From JBFELU01 sp041572755 (GTDB taxonomy: Bacteria; Actinomycetota; Acidimicrobiia; Spongiisociales; UBA11373), in assembly GCA_041572755.1 (NCBI GenBank), contig JBFFRY010000038.1:1-17876 (forward strand): a DNA stretch of 17,876 nt. The letters are read 5' to 3'. Below the pieces are notes generated by a model. The model saw only the letters and a program-made list of their open reading frames with translations. It made no database searches and was not told where the DNA came from. Position numbers and translations under genes: made by a program. Positions 6,845-13,872 of this stretch are shown here, piece after piece (positions within the stretch are counted from its first letter, which is position 1; every line of letters starts with the position of its first letter).

Positions 6845-7270
6845 TCAGTCGGCGGGGACGATCGCCACGTTCCCGCCCTCGATGCTGCCGTCGGGCGAGT
6901 AGCGGAAGACGATCCCTCCGGCGTCGAGGGTCGCCGCAACGGTGACCGGGGCGCCGGCAGCGACGTCGACCACCACCTCTTCGCCTGCGGCGTCGGTGAA
7001 GGCAACGGTGGTCCGGCCCTCTTCGACCGAGAACGTGATCACCACGTCCACGGTCTCGTCGCCGTCCGTGGCGATGAGCGAGAGGTTGTTGCTGAACGAG
7101 TCTTCTTGACCCAGATTGGAGAAGCTGATGTAGCACTCGCCGAGGGCGCACCCGGTGGCCTCCTCCCTGGGGAAGGCGTCGCCTCCCCCACACCCGGCGA
7201 GCACCAGGAGCATTGCGGCGAGCAACGCTGCTGAGCGGGCTCGGCGGGTCCGGTCTCCGATCGGACTCAT
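6845..7270 (-). CDS. Small exported lipoprotein
   Basis: A 141-residue lipoprotein. The signal segment (MSPIGDRTRRARSAALLAAMLLVLAGC) has a basic start, a hydrophobic core and the lipobox LAGC, giving lipidation at C27. A second pair, C41 and C46 (GCALGEC), may form a disulfide. The rest is predicted all beta, acidic, with valine-rich strands, and no known motif; it may be an immunoglobulin-like sandwich, which is a guess. The frame is open further upstream, but the ATG at 7270 begins the signal peptide and follows GAGGG by eight bases. It lies 73 bases downstream of the DUF4242-cyclase gene on the same strand and could be co-transcribed with it. It meets the plus-strand lipoprotein gene tail to tail. 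Confidence 0.8.
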   Translation of the reverse strand: MSPIGDRTRRARSAALLAAMLLVLAGCGGGDAFPREEATGCALGECYISFSNLGQEDSFSNNLSLIATDGDETVDVVITFSVEEGRTTVAFTDAAGEEVVVDVAAGAPVTVAATLDAGGIVFRYSPDGSIEGGNVAIVPAD

Positions 7271-7343
7271 GTCGTCATCCCTCTGGCGGCGCCTGCCGGG
7301 CCACCCCAACGTCGTCTCCACGTGCGCCGGTCGGGGCCGCAAC

Positions 7344-8150
7344 CTACGGCCCCGCCGCCGCGGCGACGGCGCAGGCCACCCGGATGGGGTCCTGGAACCC
7401 TTTGAACTGCATCTCACCGCGATCCTCGAAGCGGAGGCCGGTCCCCATCGCCAGACCCCGCACGACGTCCGACACCAGCACCTCGCCGGCACCGGCGGCG
7501 TCGCACAGCCGGCTGGCCAGGTTCACCGAGAGGCCGAACAGCTGGTCGGAGTCATCGATCGGTTCCCCGGCGTTGAGCCCGATCCGCACGCGGATCGCCT
7601 CCGGGCCGTCGGCGTTGATCCGGTCCTGGATGGCGAGCCCGCACCTCACGGCATCCGCCACTGAGCGGAACGAAGCCATGAACCCGTCGCCGGTGTGCTT
7701 GATCTCATGGCCGGAATGGTCTGCCAGGGCGCCCCGGACGATGTCGTTGTGGAGCCGGACCAACTCCATCACGCCCTGGTCCCCCAACGCCCCGTGCAGT
7801 TCCGTGGAGCCGACGATGTCGGTGAACATGATCGCCCGGAACGCCGGCTCGTCGATGGCCGCAGTCCCCGGCGGATCCACCCTCCTCCCGAGCATGGCCC
7901 CGACCTCATCGGGGTCGACCGGACGCACCTCACTGGGGAGATCGCCGTGGGCCCGGCGATGCACCTCGAGCGCCGTTTCCTCGTCGGGGGCATCGACGAG
8001 GCAGAAGGTGTGCTGTCGTTCGTAGTCGAACCAGTACGTCACGTAGCGGACCCCGTACGAGTCCTGGATCGCCATGTCGGCGGAATGGGCCCGGGCGATG
8101 TCCTCCGGGGTGGCGTCGCTAACGTCGTGGCGGTCCAGATAGAACGGCAT
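7344..8150 (-). CDS. DUF4242 domain fused to class III nucleotidyl cyclase
   Basis: This is a 268-residue fusion. Residues 1-80 match the DUF4242 family (start MPFYLDRHDVSDATPEDIARA, with H8, H22, H47, C50, H64 and H68 as possible ligands); one member, SCO4226, is known as a nickel-binding protein. Residues 102-260 are a class III cyclase catalytic domain: metal ligands D111 (FTDIVGST) and D155 (KHTGDGF), purine-contact K151, and transition-state N210 and R214 (VNLASR). The second purine-selecting position, usually Asp, is Q203, so ATP versus GTP choice is uncertain. As a cyclase monomer it must dimerise. The start is ATG 8150 rather than TTG 8159, because a TACGCT -10 box lies eight bases before that ATG and overlaps the TTG. 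It diverges from the phosphatase-regulator-kinase operon, sharing an 83-base promoter region. A metal- or redox-gated cyclase is inferred. Confidence 0.87.
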   Translation of the reverse strand: MPFYLDRHDVSDATPEDIARAHSADMAIQDSYGVRYVTYWFDYERQHTFCLVDAPDEETALEVHRRAHGDLPSEVRPVDPDEVGAMLGRRVDPPGTAAIDEPAFRAIMFTDIVGSTELHGALGDQGVMELVRLHNDIVRGALADHSGHEIKHTGDGFMASFRSVADAVRCGLAIQDRINADGPEAIRVRIGLNAGEPIDDSDQLFGLSVNLASRLCDAAGAGEVLVSDVVRGLAMGTGLRFEDRGEMQFKGFQDPIRVACAVAAAAGP

Positions 8151-8158
8151 CGGGAGCA

Positions 8159-8164
8159 AGCGTA
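8159..8164 (-). promoter_or_regulatory. -10 box for leaderless cyclase mRNA
   Basis: TACGCT on the minus strand, eight bases before the ATG at 8150. It decides the start of the DUF4242-cyclase against the upstream TTG. Confidence 0.5.
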
Positions 8165-8218
8165 GACGGAGCGCTTCCGAATCGGCGGGCCGCTTCGCAG
8201 AGCGAACTCCGGGAGGCC

Positions 8219-8224
8219 TACCCT
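8219..8224 (+). promoter_or_regulatory. -10 box for leaderless phosphatase operon mRNA
   Basis: TACCCT ends nine bases before the ATG at 8234. A weak -35 candidate, TTCGCA (8194-8199), sits 19 bases upstream. This is the only promoter seen for the three-gene operon 8234-12123. Confidence 0.5.
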
Positions 8225-8233
8225 CCTGCCCTC

Positions 8234-9085
8234 ATGTCCTTCGAGTTCGTGTTCATGGCCGATTGCCAGCTCGGCGCCTACGCCACGTTCAGCGGCATGA
8301 CCGAGGCCGACATCGCCGGCTTCGCGGAACGCGACATGCGGGTCGAGATCGTGCCCCGGGTGGAGGGCTTCGCCTGGGACGCCGACCGCTACCGCGTCGC
8401 CATCGCCGCGGCCAACGCCCTGCGACCCGACTTCGTGGTGATGGGCGGCGACATGATCGACGATCCGGCTTCCCAGGAGCAATACGACGCCCTCATGGCG
8501 ATCACCTCGGGCCTCGACCCAGAGATCCCCATGCGTTGGGTTCCCGGGAATCACGACGTCGCCGAAGACACCGTGATTCCCACCGCAGGCAGCATCGCCC
8601 TCTATCGGGAAGCCTTCGGCCCCGACTATTACTCCTTCGAGCACGGCGGCGTCCGCTTCATCGTGCTCAACACGGTGGTGATCGACCACCCCGAGAGATC
8701 CGGCGATGCCCTCGCCGAGCAGATGGAGTTCCTGCGCGGCGAGATCGACGGGATCATCGAGGACGGGATCCGGGGGGTCGTGTTCGGCCACCACCCTCTG
8801 TTCACCCGGGAGCCCGACGAGGAGGAGACCTACTGGAACCTGCCGGTGGAGCGCCGCCGGGATCTCCTCGCCGAGTTCCACCGGGGAAGGATCACCCACG
8901 CCTTCGCCGGTCACTGGCACCGCAACTCGCTGGCCCGGGACGGCGACTTCGAGATGGTCACCTCGGGGCCCGTCGGCTACCCGCTCGGCGAGGACCCTTC
9001 CGGCATCAGGGTGGTGCGGGTTGAACCCGACCGGATCATCCACCACTATCACGATCTGGCCGAATTCGAGGAGAACGCCGGATGA
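8234..9085 (+). CDS. CPPED1-like metallophosphatase (calcineurin-like fold)
   Basis: A 283-residue dinuclear metallophosphoesterase with every core motif: D10 (ADCQLG), D73 (GGDMID), N107-H108 (PGNHD), H186 (FGHHPLF), and H227 and H229 (GHWHRN). The first motif is DxQ, where CpdA-type cAMP phosphodiesterases usually have DxH. The Q variant, the DYYSFEHGGVRFIVLN block, the WNLP...RR..LL segment after HPLF, and the LGEDPSGIRVVRV ending match what I recall of eukaryotic CPPED1, a Ser/Thr protein phosphatase. I therefore favour a protein or small phosphoester phosphatase over a cAMP phosphodiesterase. No signal peptide, so cytosolic. It heads an operon with a two-component pair, and its stop overlaps the next start (ATGA), so a role in resetting that signal is plausible but inferred. 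Confidence 0.87.
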   Translation: MSFEFVFMADCQLGAYATFSGMTEADIAGFAERDMRVEIVPRVEGFAWDADRYRVAIAAANALRPDFVVMGGDMIDDPASQEQYDALMAITSGLDPEIPMRWVPGNHDVAEDTVIPTAGSIALYREAFGPDYYSFEHGGVRFIVLNTVVIDHPERSGDALAEQMEFLRGEIDGIIEDGIRGVVFGHHPLFTREPDEEETYWNLPVERRRDLLAEFHRGRITHAFAGHWHRNSLARDGDFEMVTSGPVGYPLGEDPSGIRVVRVEPDRIIHHYHDLAEFEENAG

Positions 9086-10737
9086 GCAAGCCGGCGATCA
9101 TCAGCGTCGACGACGACCCCCAGGTGCTGGCCGCCATCGGGCGGGACCTGCGCTCCCGCTACGGGGAGGACTACCGGGTCCTGCGCGCCTCGTCCGGCCG
9201 GGAGGCCCTCGAGGCCGTCGACGAGCTGCTGAGCCGGGGCGACCGAGTGGCGCTGTTCCTGGTGGACCAGCGCATGCCGGAGATGGAAGGCACCGACTTC
9301 CTGCTCGAGGCCCAGACCCGCTTCCCCGAAGCCAAGCGCCTGCTGCTGACCGCCTACGCCGACACCGATGCGGCCATCCAGGCGATCAACGAGGTGGGGC
9401 TCGATCACTACCTCATGAAGCCGTGGGACCCGCCCGATCAGCGGCTGTATCCGATCCTCGACGACATGCTCGAGGACTGGCAGGCCAACCTGCCGGCCCC
9501 CTTCGACGGCATCCGGGTGGCCGGCACCACCTGGTCGCCTTCCACCCACCGCCTCAAGGACTTCCTGGCCCGCAACCAGATCCCCTACCGGTTCCTCGAC
9601 ATCGAGCGGGACGAGGAGTCGAAGCGGCTCGCCGAGGCGGCCGGCGGAGGCACCATCCCCGTCGTCTTCGCTCCCGAGACGGAGCCTCTCGTCGACCCGG
9701 ACCTTCCCACGGTCGCCGACCTCGTCGGCTTGAAGACGGAAGCGAAGAGCGACTTCTACGACGTGGTGATCATCGGCGGGGGCCCGGCCGGACTCGCCGC
9801 CGCGGTGTACGGGGCGTCGGAGGGCCTGCGCACCGCCCTCATCGAGCGGGCCGCCCCGGGGGGGCAGGCGGGCACCAGCTCCCGCATCGAGAACTACCTG
9901 GGGTTCCCCAGCGGGGTCAGCGGCGGTGACCTGGCGCGGCGAGCGGTGACCCAGGCGACCCGGTTGGGGGCCGAGCTGGTCACCGCCGTGGAGGCGACGT
10001 CGATCCGCTTGGAGGACAACGTGAAGGTGGTGGAGCTGTCCAACGGAACCGAGCTCCGCTGCCACGCCGTGCTGATCGCCAGCGGGATGACCGTCCGCAG
10101 GCTCGACGTGCCGGGCTATGAGCGATTCGAAGGGGGCGGCGTCTACTACGGGGCGGCTCCGAGCGAGGCCGCCACCTATGCGGGGGGCCACGTCTACGTG
10201 GTAGGCGGGGCCAACTCGGCCGGACAGGCGGCGATGATGTTCAGCCGCTACGTGGCCGGCGTCACGCTGGTCGTCCGGGGCTCCTCGCTGAGCCTGAAGA
10301 TGTCGCAATACCTGATCGAACAGATCGCGGCCACCGACAACATCGAGGTGTTGACCGGCACCCAGGTGGTCGAGGTGGACGGTTCCAACGTGGTGGAGAA
10401 GATCACTCTGAGGAACACCACAACCGGAGAGACCGAGGAACGTCCCGCCCAGGCGATCTTCGTCTTCGTCGGAGCGGTTCCCCACTCCGGGTTCGTGGTC
10501 GACACGGTGGCCACGTCGGAGAAGGGCTTCATCCTGACGGGCCGTGACATCTTCGTGGACGGGAAGCCGCCTTCCACCTGGAGCGTCGAGCGGGACCCCT
10601 TCGTGCTCGAGACGAGCGTCCCGGGGATCTTCGCCGCCGGTGACGTGCGGGAGGGCGTGATCCGCCGGGTGGCTTCGGCCGTCGGCCAGGGTTCGATCGC
10701 CATCTCGATGATCCACCAGTACCTCGACACGGTATGA
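9082..10737 (+). CDS. Response regulator fused to thioredoxin-reductase-like flavoprotein
   Basis: This 551-residue protein has three domains. Residues 1-135 are a receiver with acidic D10-D12, phospho-acceptor D62 (FLVDQRMPEMEG), T90 and K113 (LMKPW). Residues 143-200 look like a glutaredoxin/thioredoxin fold (IRVAGTTW...IPYRFLDIERDEE...GTIPVVFAPE) but have SPST at the usual CxxC place. Residues 225-551 are a thioredoxin-reductase-like FAD/NAD(P)H module with GGGPAG (232-237), the VGGANSAGQ nucleotide loop (374-382) and AAGDVREG (518-525). The dithiol CATC is replaced by GAAP (357-360), so thioredoxin reduction is not possible. The only cysteine is C327. Receiver-TrxR fusions are known. The ATG overlaps the phosphatase stop and follows GAGGAG by eight bases. 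The kinase six bases downstream is the likely phosphodonor. The electron acceptor is unknown. Confidence 0.9.
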   Translation: MSKPAIISVDDDPQVLAAIGRDLRSRYGEDYRVLRASSGREALEAVDELLSRGDRVALFLVDQRMPEMEGTDFLLEAQTRFPEAKRLLLTAYADTDAAIQAINEVGLDHYLMKPWDPPDQRLYPILDDMLEDWQANLPAPFDGIRVAGTTWSPSTHRLKDFLARNQIPYRFLDIERDEESKRLAEAAGGGTIPVVFAPETEPLVDPDLPTVADLVGLKTEAKSDFYDVVIIGGGPAGLAAAVYGASEGLRTALIERAAPGGQAGTSSRIENYLGFPSGVSGGDLARRAVTQATRLGAELVTAVEATSIRLEDNVKVVELSNGTELRCHAVLIASGMTVRRLDVPGYERFEGGGVYYGAAPSEAATYAGGHVYVVGGANSAGQAAMMFSRYVAGVTLVVRGSSLSLKMSQYLIEQIAATDNIEVLTGTQVVEVDGSNVVEKITLRNTTTGETEERPAQAIFVFVGAVPHSGFVVDTVATSEKGFILTGRDIFVDGKPPSTWSVERDPFVLETSVPGIFAAGDVREGVIRRVASAVGQGSIAISMIHQYLDTV

Positions 10738-10743
10738 CCGCCG

Positions 10744-12123
10744 ATGCGTGACGCCCTCCGCTCGGCGGCCCTCTTCGCCGATCTCCCCGACGAGGATCTC
10801 GACTGTCTCGTCGCCGGCGCCTTCGAGGAGAAGGTGGGAGCCGGCGAGCTGCTGTTCGCCGAGGGAGACGACGGCGACCGGGCCTGCCTGATCCTCGACG
10901 GGGAGGTCGAGATCCTCAAGACGTCGGGCACTCGTGAGGTGCTGCTCGCCGTCCGCCGGGCGGGAGACGTGATCGGGGAGATGGCGCTCCTCGACGCCGC
11001 GCCCCGCATGGCGACGGTTCGCGCCCGGACGGAGAGCCGGCTGCTGTCGATCCCCAAGCAGCAGATGGATGAGCTGCTGGAGAGTTCGGTGACGGCGGCG
11101 CGGGCCCTCTTCGCCGTCCTGCTCGCCCGGTGGCGGGAGACCGAAGCCCGGCTCCGCCAATCAGAACGGATGGCCCAGATCGGCACGCTGACCGCCGGCC
11201 TGGCACACGAGATGAACAATCCGGCGGCGGCCATTGCGCGAGCGGGCGCCCAGCTCGGTGAGGCCGTCGATCGGATGGAGAAGGCGAGCGGCGCCCTCCG
11301 GGCGGCCGGCATCGATCCCGACGCCGGGCCCGTGGCGGCCCTGCTGGCACGGGCCGGCGAGCAGCCGCCACCGCTCAGCACCGTGGAGCGAAGCGACCGC
11401 GAAGCCGAGGTCGAGGATCTCCTCGACGACTCCGCGATCCCCGAGGCGTGGCGTTTGGCGCCTGATGTCGTGGCGGCCGGAGTGACGGCTGCGGAGCTGG
11501 GCCCGGTGCTCGACGCCATCACCGACGAGGCCCGAGGGACCTTCATCGAGGCCATCGCCGCCACCGCCGACGTCAGCGGACTGGTGCGAGAGGTCGAGGA
11601 GGGAGCCGGCCGGTTGTCGGCCATCGTCGGAGCCCTCAAGTCGTACTCCCACCTGGATCGGGCGGCGGTCCAGGAGGTCGACATCCATCGCGGTCTCGAG
11701 GACACGCTCACGATCCTCAAGCAGAAGCTGGAGTCGATCGAGGTGCGACGCGAGTATCGGCCGGGGGAACTGCTCGCCGAGGTCTATGCGAGCGAGCTCA
11801 ATCAGGTGTGGACCAACCTGATCGACAACGCCGCCGATGCGCTGGCGGACACCGACGGCGCCATGATCACACTGCGCACCGACGGCGACGAGTCGTCGCT
11901 CACGGTGGAGGTCGAGGACAACGGTCCCGGCATCCCGCCCGACACGATCGACCGGATCTTCGACGCATTCTTCACCACGAAGGCCCCCGGGGCCGGCACG
12001 GGCCTCGGTCTGGACATCTCCCACGGCATCGTGGTGGACACCCACGGCGGCGAAATCACCGTCACCTCAGAGCCGGGACGCACGGTCTTCCGGGTCGTGG
12101 TGCCGCGCCGCCAATCCGACTGA
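10744..12123 (+). CDS. Histidine kinase with N-terminal cyclic-nucleotide-binding domain
   Basis: This 459-residue soluble sensor kinase carries a CRP-like domain in residues 1-125 with the phosphate-binding cassette GEMALLDAAPRMATVRA (79-95), containing the glutamate and arginine that contact cyclic nucleotides. The dimerisation helix has the H box LAHEMNNPAAAI with phospho-accepting H155. About 115 residues then intervene before the second dimerisation helix (near 284-305), an unusually long insertion. The ATPase domain has the N box (NLIDNAADAL, N358 and N362), G1 (EDNGPGIP), F box (IFDAFFTTK) and G2 (GTGLGLDI). No membrane helix, so it reads an internal signal, most simply cAMP or cGMP from the cyclases nearby. 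No clear Shine-Dalgarno; expression likely depends on coupling to the regulator gene six bases upstream. Domain calls are firm, ligand identity is inferred. Confidence 0.92.
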   Translation: MRDALRSAALFADLPDEDLDCLVAGAFEEKVGAGELLFAEGDDGDRACLILDGEVEILKTSGTREVLLAVRRAGDVIGEMALLDAAPRMATVRARTESRLLSIPKQQMDELLESSVTAARALFAVLLARWRETEARLRQSERMAQIGTLTAGLAHEMNNPAAAIARAGAQLGEAVDRMEKASGALRAAGIDPDAGPVAALLARAGEQPPPLSTVERSDREAEVEDLLDDSAIPEAWRLAPDVVAAGVTAAELGPVLDAITDEARGTFIEAIAATADVSGLVREVEEGAGRLSAIVGALKSYSHLDRAAVQEVDIHRGLEDTLTILKQKLESIEVRREYRPGELLAEVYASELNQVWTNLIDNAADALADTDGAMITLRTDGDESSLTVEVEDNGPGIPPDTIDRIFDAFFTTKAPGAGTGLGLDISHGIVVDTHGGEITVTSEPGRTVFRVVVPRRQSD

Positions 12124-12138
12124 CGACGCCGGCCCGGG

Positions 12139-13872
12139 TCAGACGATCTCGATGGCCCCGGCCGACGCCAGGTCGCCCTTCCAGCGCTCCACGATCTCCC
12201 GCCGCTGATAGGGGCTGTTGTCCAGCCAGGCCTCGACGTCGATCGATGGGAACCGCTCCCCGATCAGCTCGGCGGTGGCCCGGGCTCGCCGCTCCATGCC
12301 CAGCTCCGACTGGGCGGCCGCCAGCACGAGCAGCGCCTCGAGGTTGTTGGGTTGGTACTCGAGCACCTCCTCGGCGATGGCGGCGGCCTGATCCAGCTTT
12401 CCACCGACGAAGAGGGAGCTCGCCTTCACGGTCGGGTACCAGGGCTTGTTGATGCCGGTGAGACGCATGGCGGTGTCGAGGAGCTCGACGGCGGCCTGCC
12501 AGTCTCCCACGTAGCGCCGCAGGCTCCCCTGGAGCCCATAGGTGACATCGCAAGTCGGCCTGATGATCTCGAGGCCGTCCAGGATCGCCAGGGCCTCATC
12601 AGGCTTGCCCTCGAGCATGAGGATCGCCGCCTCGACCGCCTGGGCCATCCCGGTCGGGTCCCCCAGCGCCGCCCCGGATGCGGCCCTGCGATGAGCGTCT
12701 TCGAGCGCCGCAGCGGGGTCCGGCACCCAGCCGTTGGCGGCCCCCAGCCACAGCGAGAAGGCCGAGAGCACGTGCCCGTAAGGCTGCTCGGGATGGGATC
12801 CGGCGACTCGCTCGAACAGATCCAGCGCTTTGGCCCACCCCTCGAGATTGCCGCTGCGCAGGTGGTACCAGCCGAGGTAGACCTGCTCGATCGCCGCCGG
12901 GTCTTCGAGTTCGGCGTAGAGGCCGGCCGGTTCACCGACGATGAGCTCGATCTCGACCGCCCGGGCGGTCTCCTCGGCGACTCTCTCTGACAGGCTGAGC
13001 ATCTCGTCGACGGCCGCCATCCACTTGTGTGACTTGACGACGTTCATGGTCGTCACATCGAACAGGGTCACGAACACCCGGACCTGCTCCCCGAACTGGT
13101 GGACGCCCGACTCGAGCATGTACCGGGCGGTGTCGCCCCCATGGTCTTCCCGGGGATCGATCCCGGCGTCGACGACGTTCAGTTGAGGAACGCCCGCCAG
13201 GCGGTGCACCAGGTCCTGGCGGATCATGGCGGCGGCGCTGCGCACCCGGTCGTCGACCTCCTCGGTGTGGATCGGCAGCACCGCCAGGGTCGGTGACTCG
13301 AGGGACAGCGACCTCGGGCCGGACACCCGGCCCTCGTCGGCGGGAACACCGGCCAGCTCGTACACCTCGATGTGCTCCGGGATGTTCTTGAGGCTCTGCC
13401 GGCCGACGGGCCGGAAGCGCAGTGCCGGTTCGTCGAGGCTCCGGTACACCCTCCCCGAGACGCTGATGCCGCCGGGCTGGGCGATGGCCTGGATCCGCGC
13501 CGCGATGTTCAGAGCATCGCCGTGGTACCCACCGGCGGCGAATCCGACTTCGCCCTGATCGAGGCCCATACGGAACCGGACCCGGCGGGAGTCCGGCACG
13601 TCGGCATTGCGGGCCTCGACGGCGGTGGTGATGGCGATGGCGCACCCCACCGCGTCTTCCACTTCGTCGAAGACGGCCATGAAGCTGTCCCCCACGAAGT
13701 TGGCCACGGTGCCTCTGTGAGCCGCCACTTCGGCGTCCACCAGCCCGTGATACTCGGTCATGGCGGCCGTGGTCGCCTCGTAGTCGTCGGCCAGCAAACG
13801 GCTGTACCCAACCACGTCGGCGTTGAGGGCGATCATGTGCCCCCTGTCGGTCGACTCGTCCTTGCTCGTCAC
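12139..13872 (-). CDS. Class III cyclase-type domain with TPR-like C-terminal region
   Basis: A 577-residue protein. Residues 12-175 are a class III cyclase domain with metal ligands D19 (ADVVGYSRL) and D62 (NFVGDSF) and catalytic N122 and R126 (LNIAAR). The two purine-selecting positions differ from adenylate cyclases: N58 instead of Lys, and G115 instead of Asp. Activity or base choice is therefore doubtful. Residues 193-310 contain the SPTLAVLPI segment and beta strands often seen between cyclase and TPR parts in this family. From about 325 on, helical repeats follow (EPAGLYAELEDP, LEGWAKALDLFERV, KPDEALAILDGLE). The GTG start overlaps the stop of the upstream DUF2652 gene (GTGA), so the two are coupled; an ATG at codon 13 is an alternative. 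It ends tail to tail with the kinase gene, 15 bases away. No membrane helix seen. Confidence 0.87.
   Translation of the reverse strand: MTSKDESTDRGHMIALNADVVGYSRLLADDYEATTAAMTEYHGLVDAEVAAHRGTVANFVGDSFMAVFDEVEDAVGCAIAITTAVEARNADVPDSRRVRFRMGLDQGEVGFAAGGYHGDALNIAARIQAIAQPGGISVSGRVYRSLDEPALRFRPVGRQSLKNIPEHIEVYELAGVPADEGRVSGPRSLSLESPTLAVLPIHTEEVDDRVRSAAAMIRQDLVHRLAGVPQLNVVDAGIDPREDHGGDTARYMLESGVHQFGEQVRVFVTLFDVTTMNVVKSHKWMAAVDEMLSLSERVAEETARAVEIELIVGEPAGLYAELEDPAAIEQVYLGWYHLRSGNLEGWAKALDLFERVAGSHPEQPYGHVLSAFSLWLGAANGWVPDPAAALEDAHRRAASGAALGDPTGMAQAVEAAILMLEGKPDEALAILDGLEIIRPTCDVTYGLQGSLRRYVGDWQAAVELLDTAMRLTGINKPWYPTVKASSLFVGGKLDQAAAIAEEVLEYQPNNLEALLVLAAAQSELGMERRARATAELIGERFPSIDVEAWLDNSPYQRREIVERWKGDLASAGAIEIV

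Noticed and set aside
5026..6945. 639-codon plus-strand ORF spanning paralogue and lipoprotein genes
   Set aside because: Proline-, serine- and arginine-rich out-of-frame reading across two real genes and a promoter region.
7267..7278. Three-codon ORF (ATGACGACATGA) ending on the 7270 lipoprotein start
   Set aside because: It directly abuts the Shine-Dalgarno with no spacing, so ribosomes would choose the ATG at 7270; likely chance.
9082..10737. Calling the flavoprotein a functional thioredoxin reductase (trxB)
   Set aside because: The required CxxC is replaced by GAAP, so the name would be wrong despite the fold.
9049..11160. 703-codon minus-strand ORF opposite the regulator and kinase genes
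   Set aside because: Low-complexity, His/Gly/Arg/Asp-rich translation with no domain; the plus strand has clear receiver, flavoprotein and kinase motifs.
10248..11720. 490-codon minus-strand ORF
   Set aside because: Serine- and arginine-rich shadow of two conserved plus-strand genes; no motif and no start signal.
12124..12138. Terminator in the 15-base gap between the kinase and cyclase-TPR genes
   Set aside because: GC-rich but too short, and there is no clear stem followed by a T-run on either strand.
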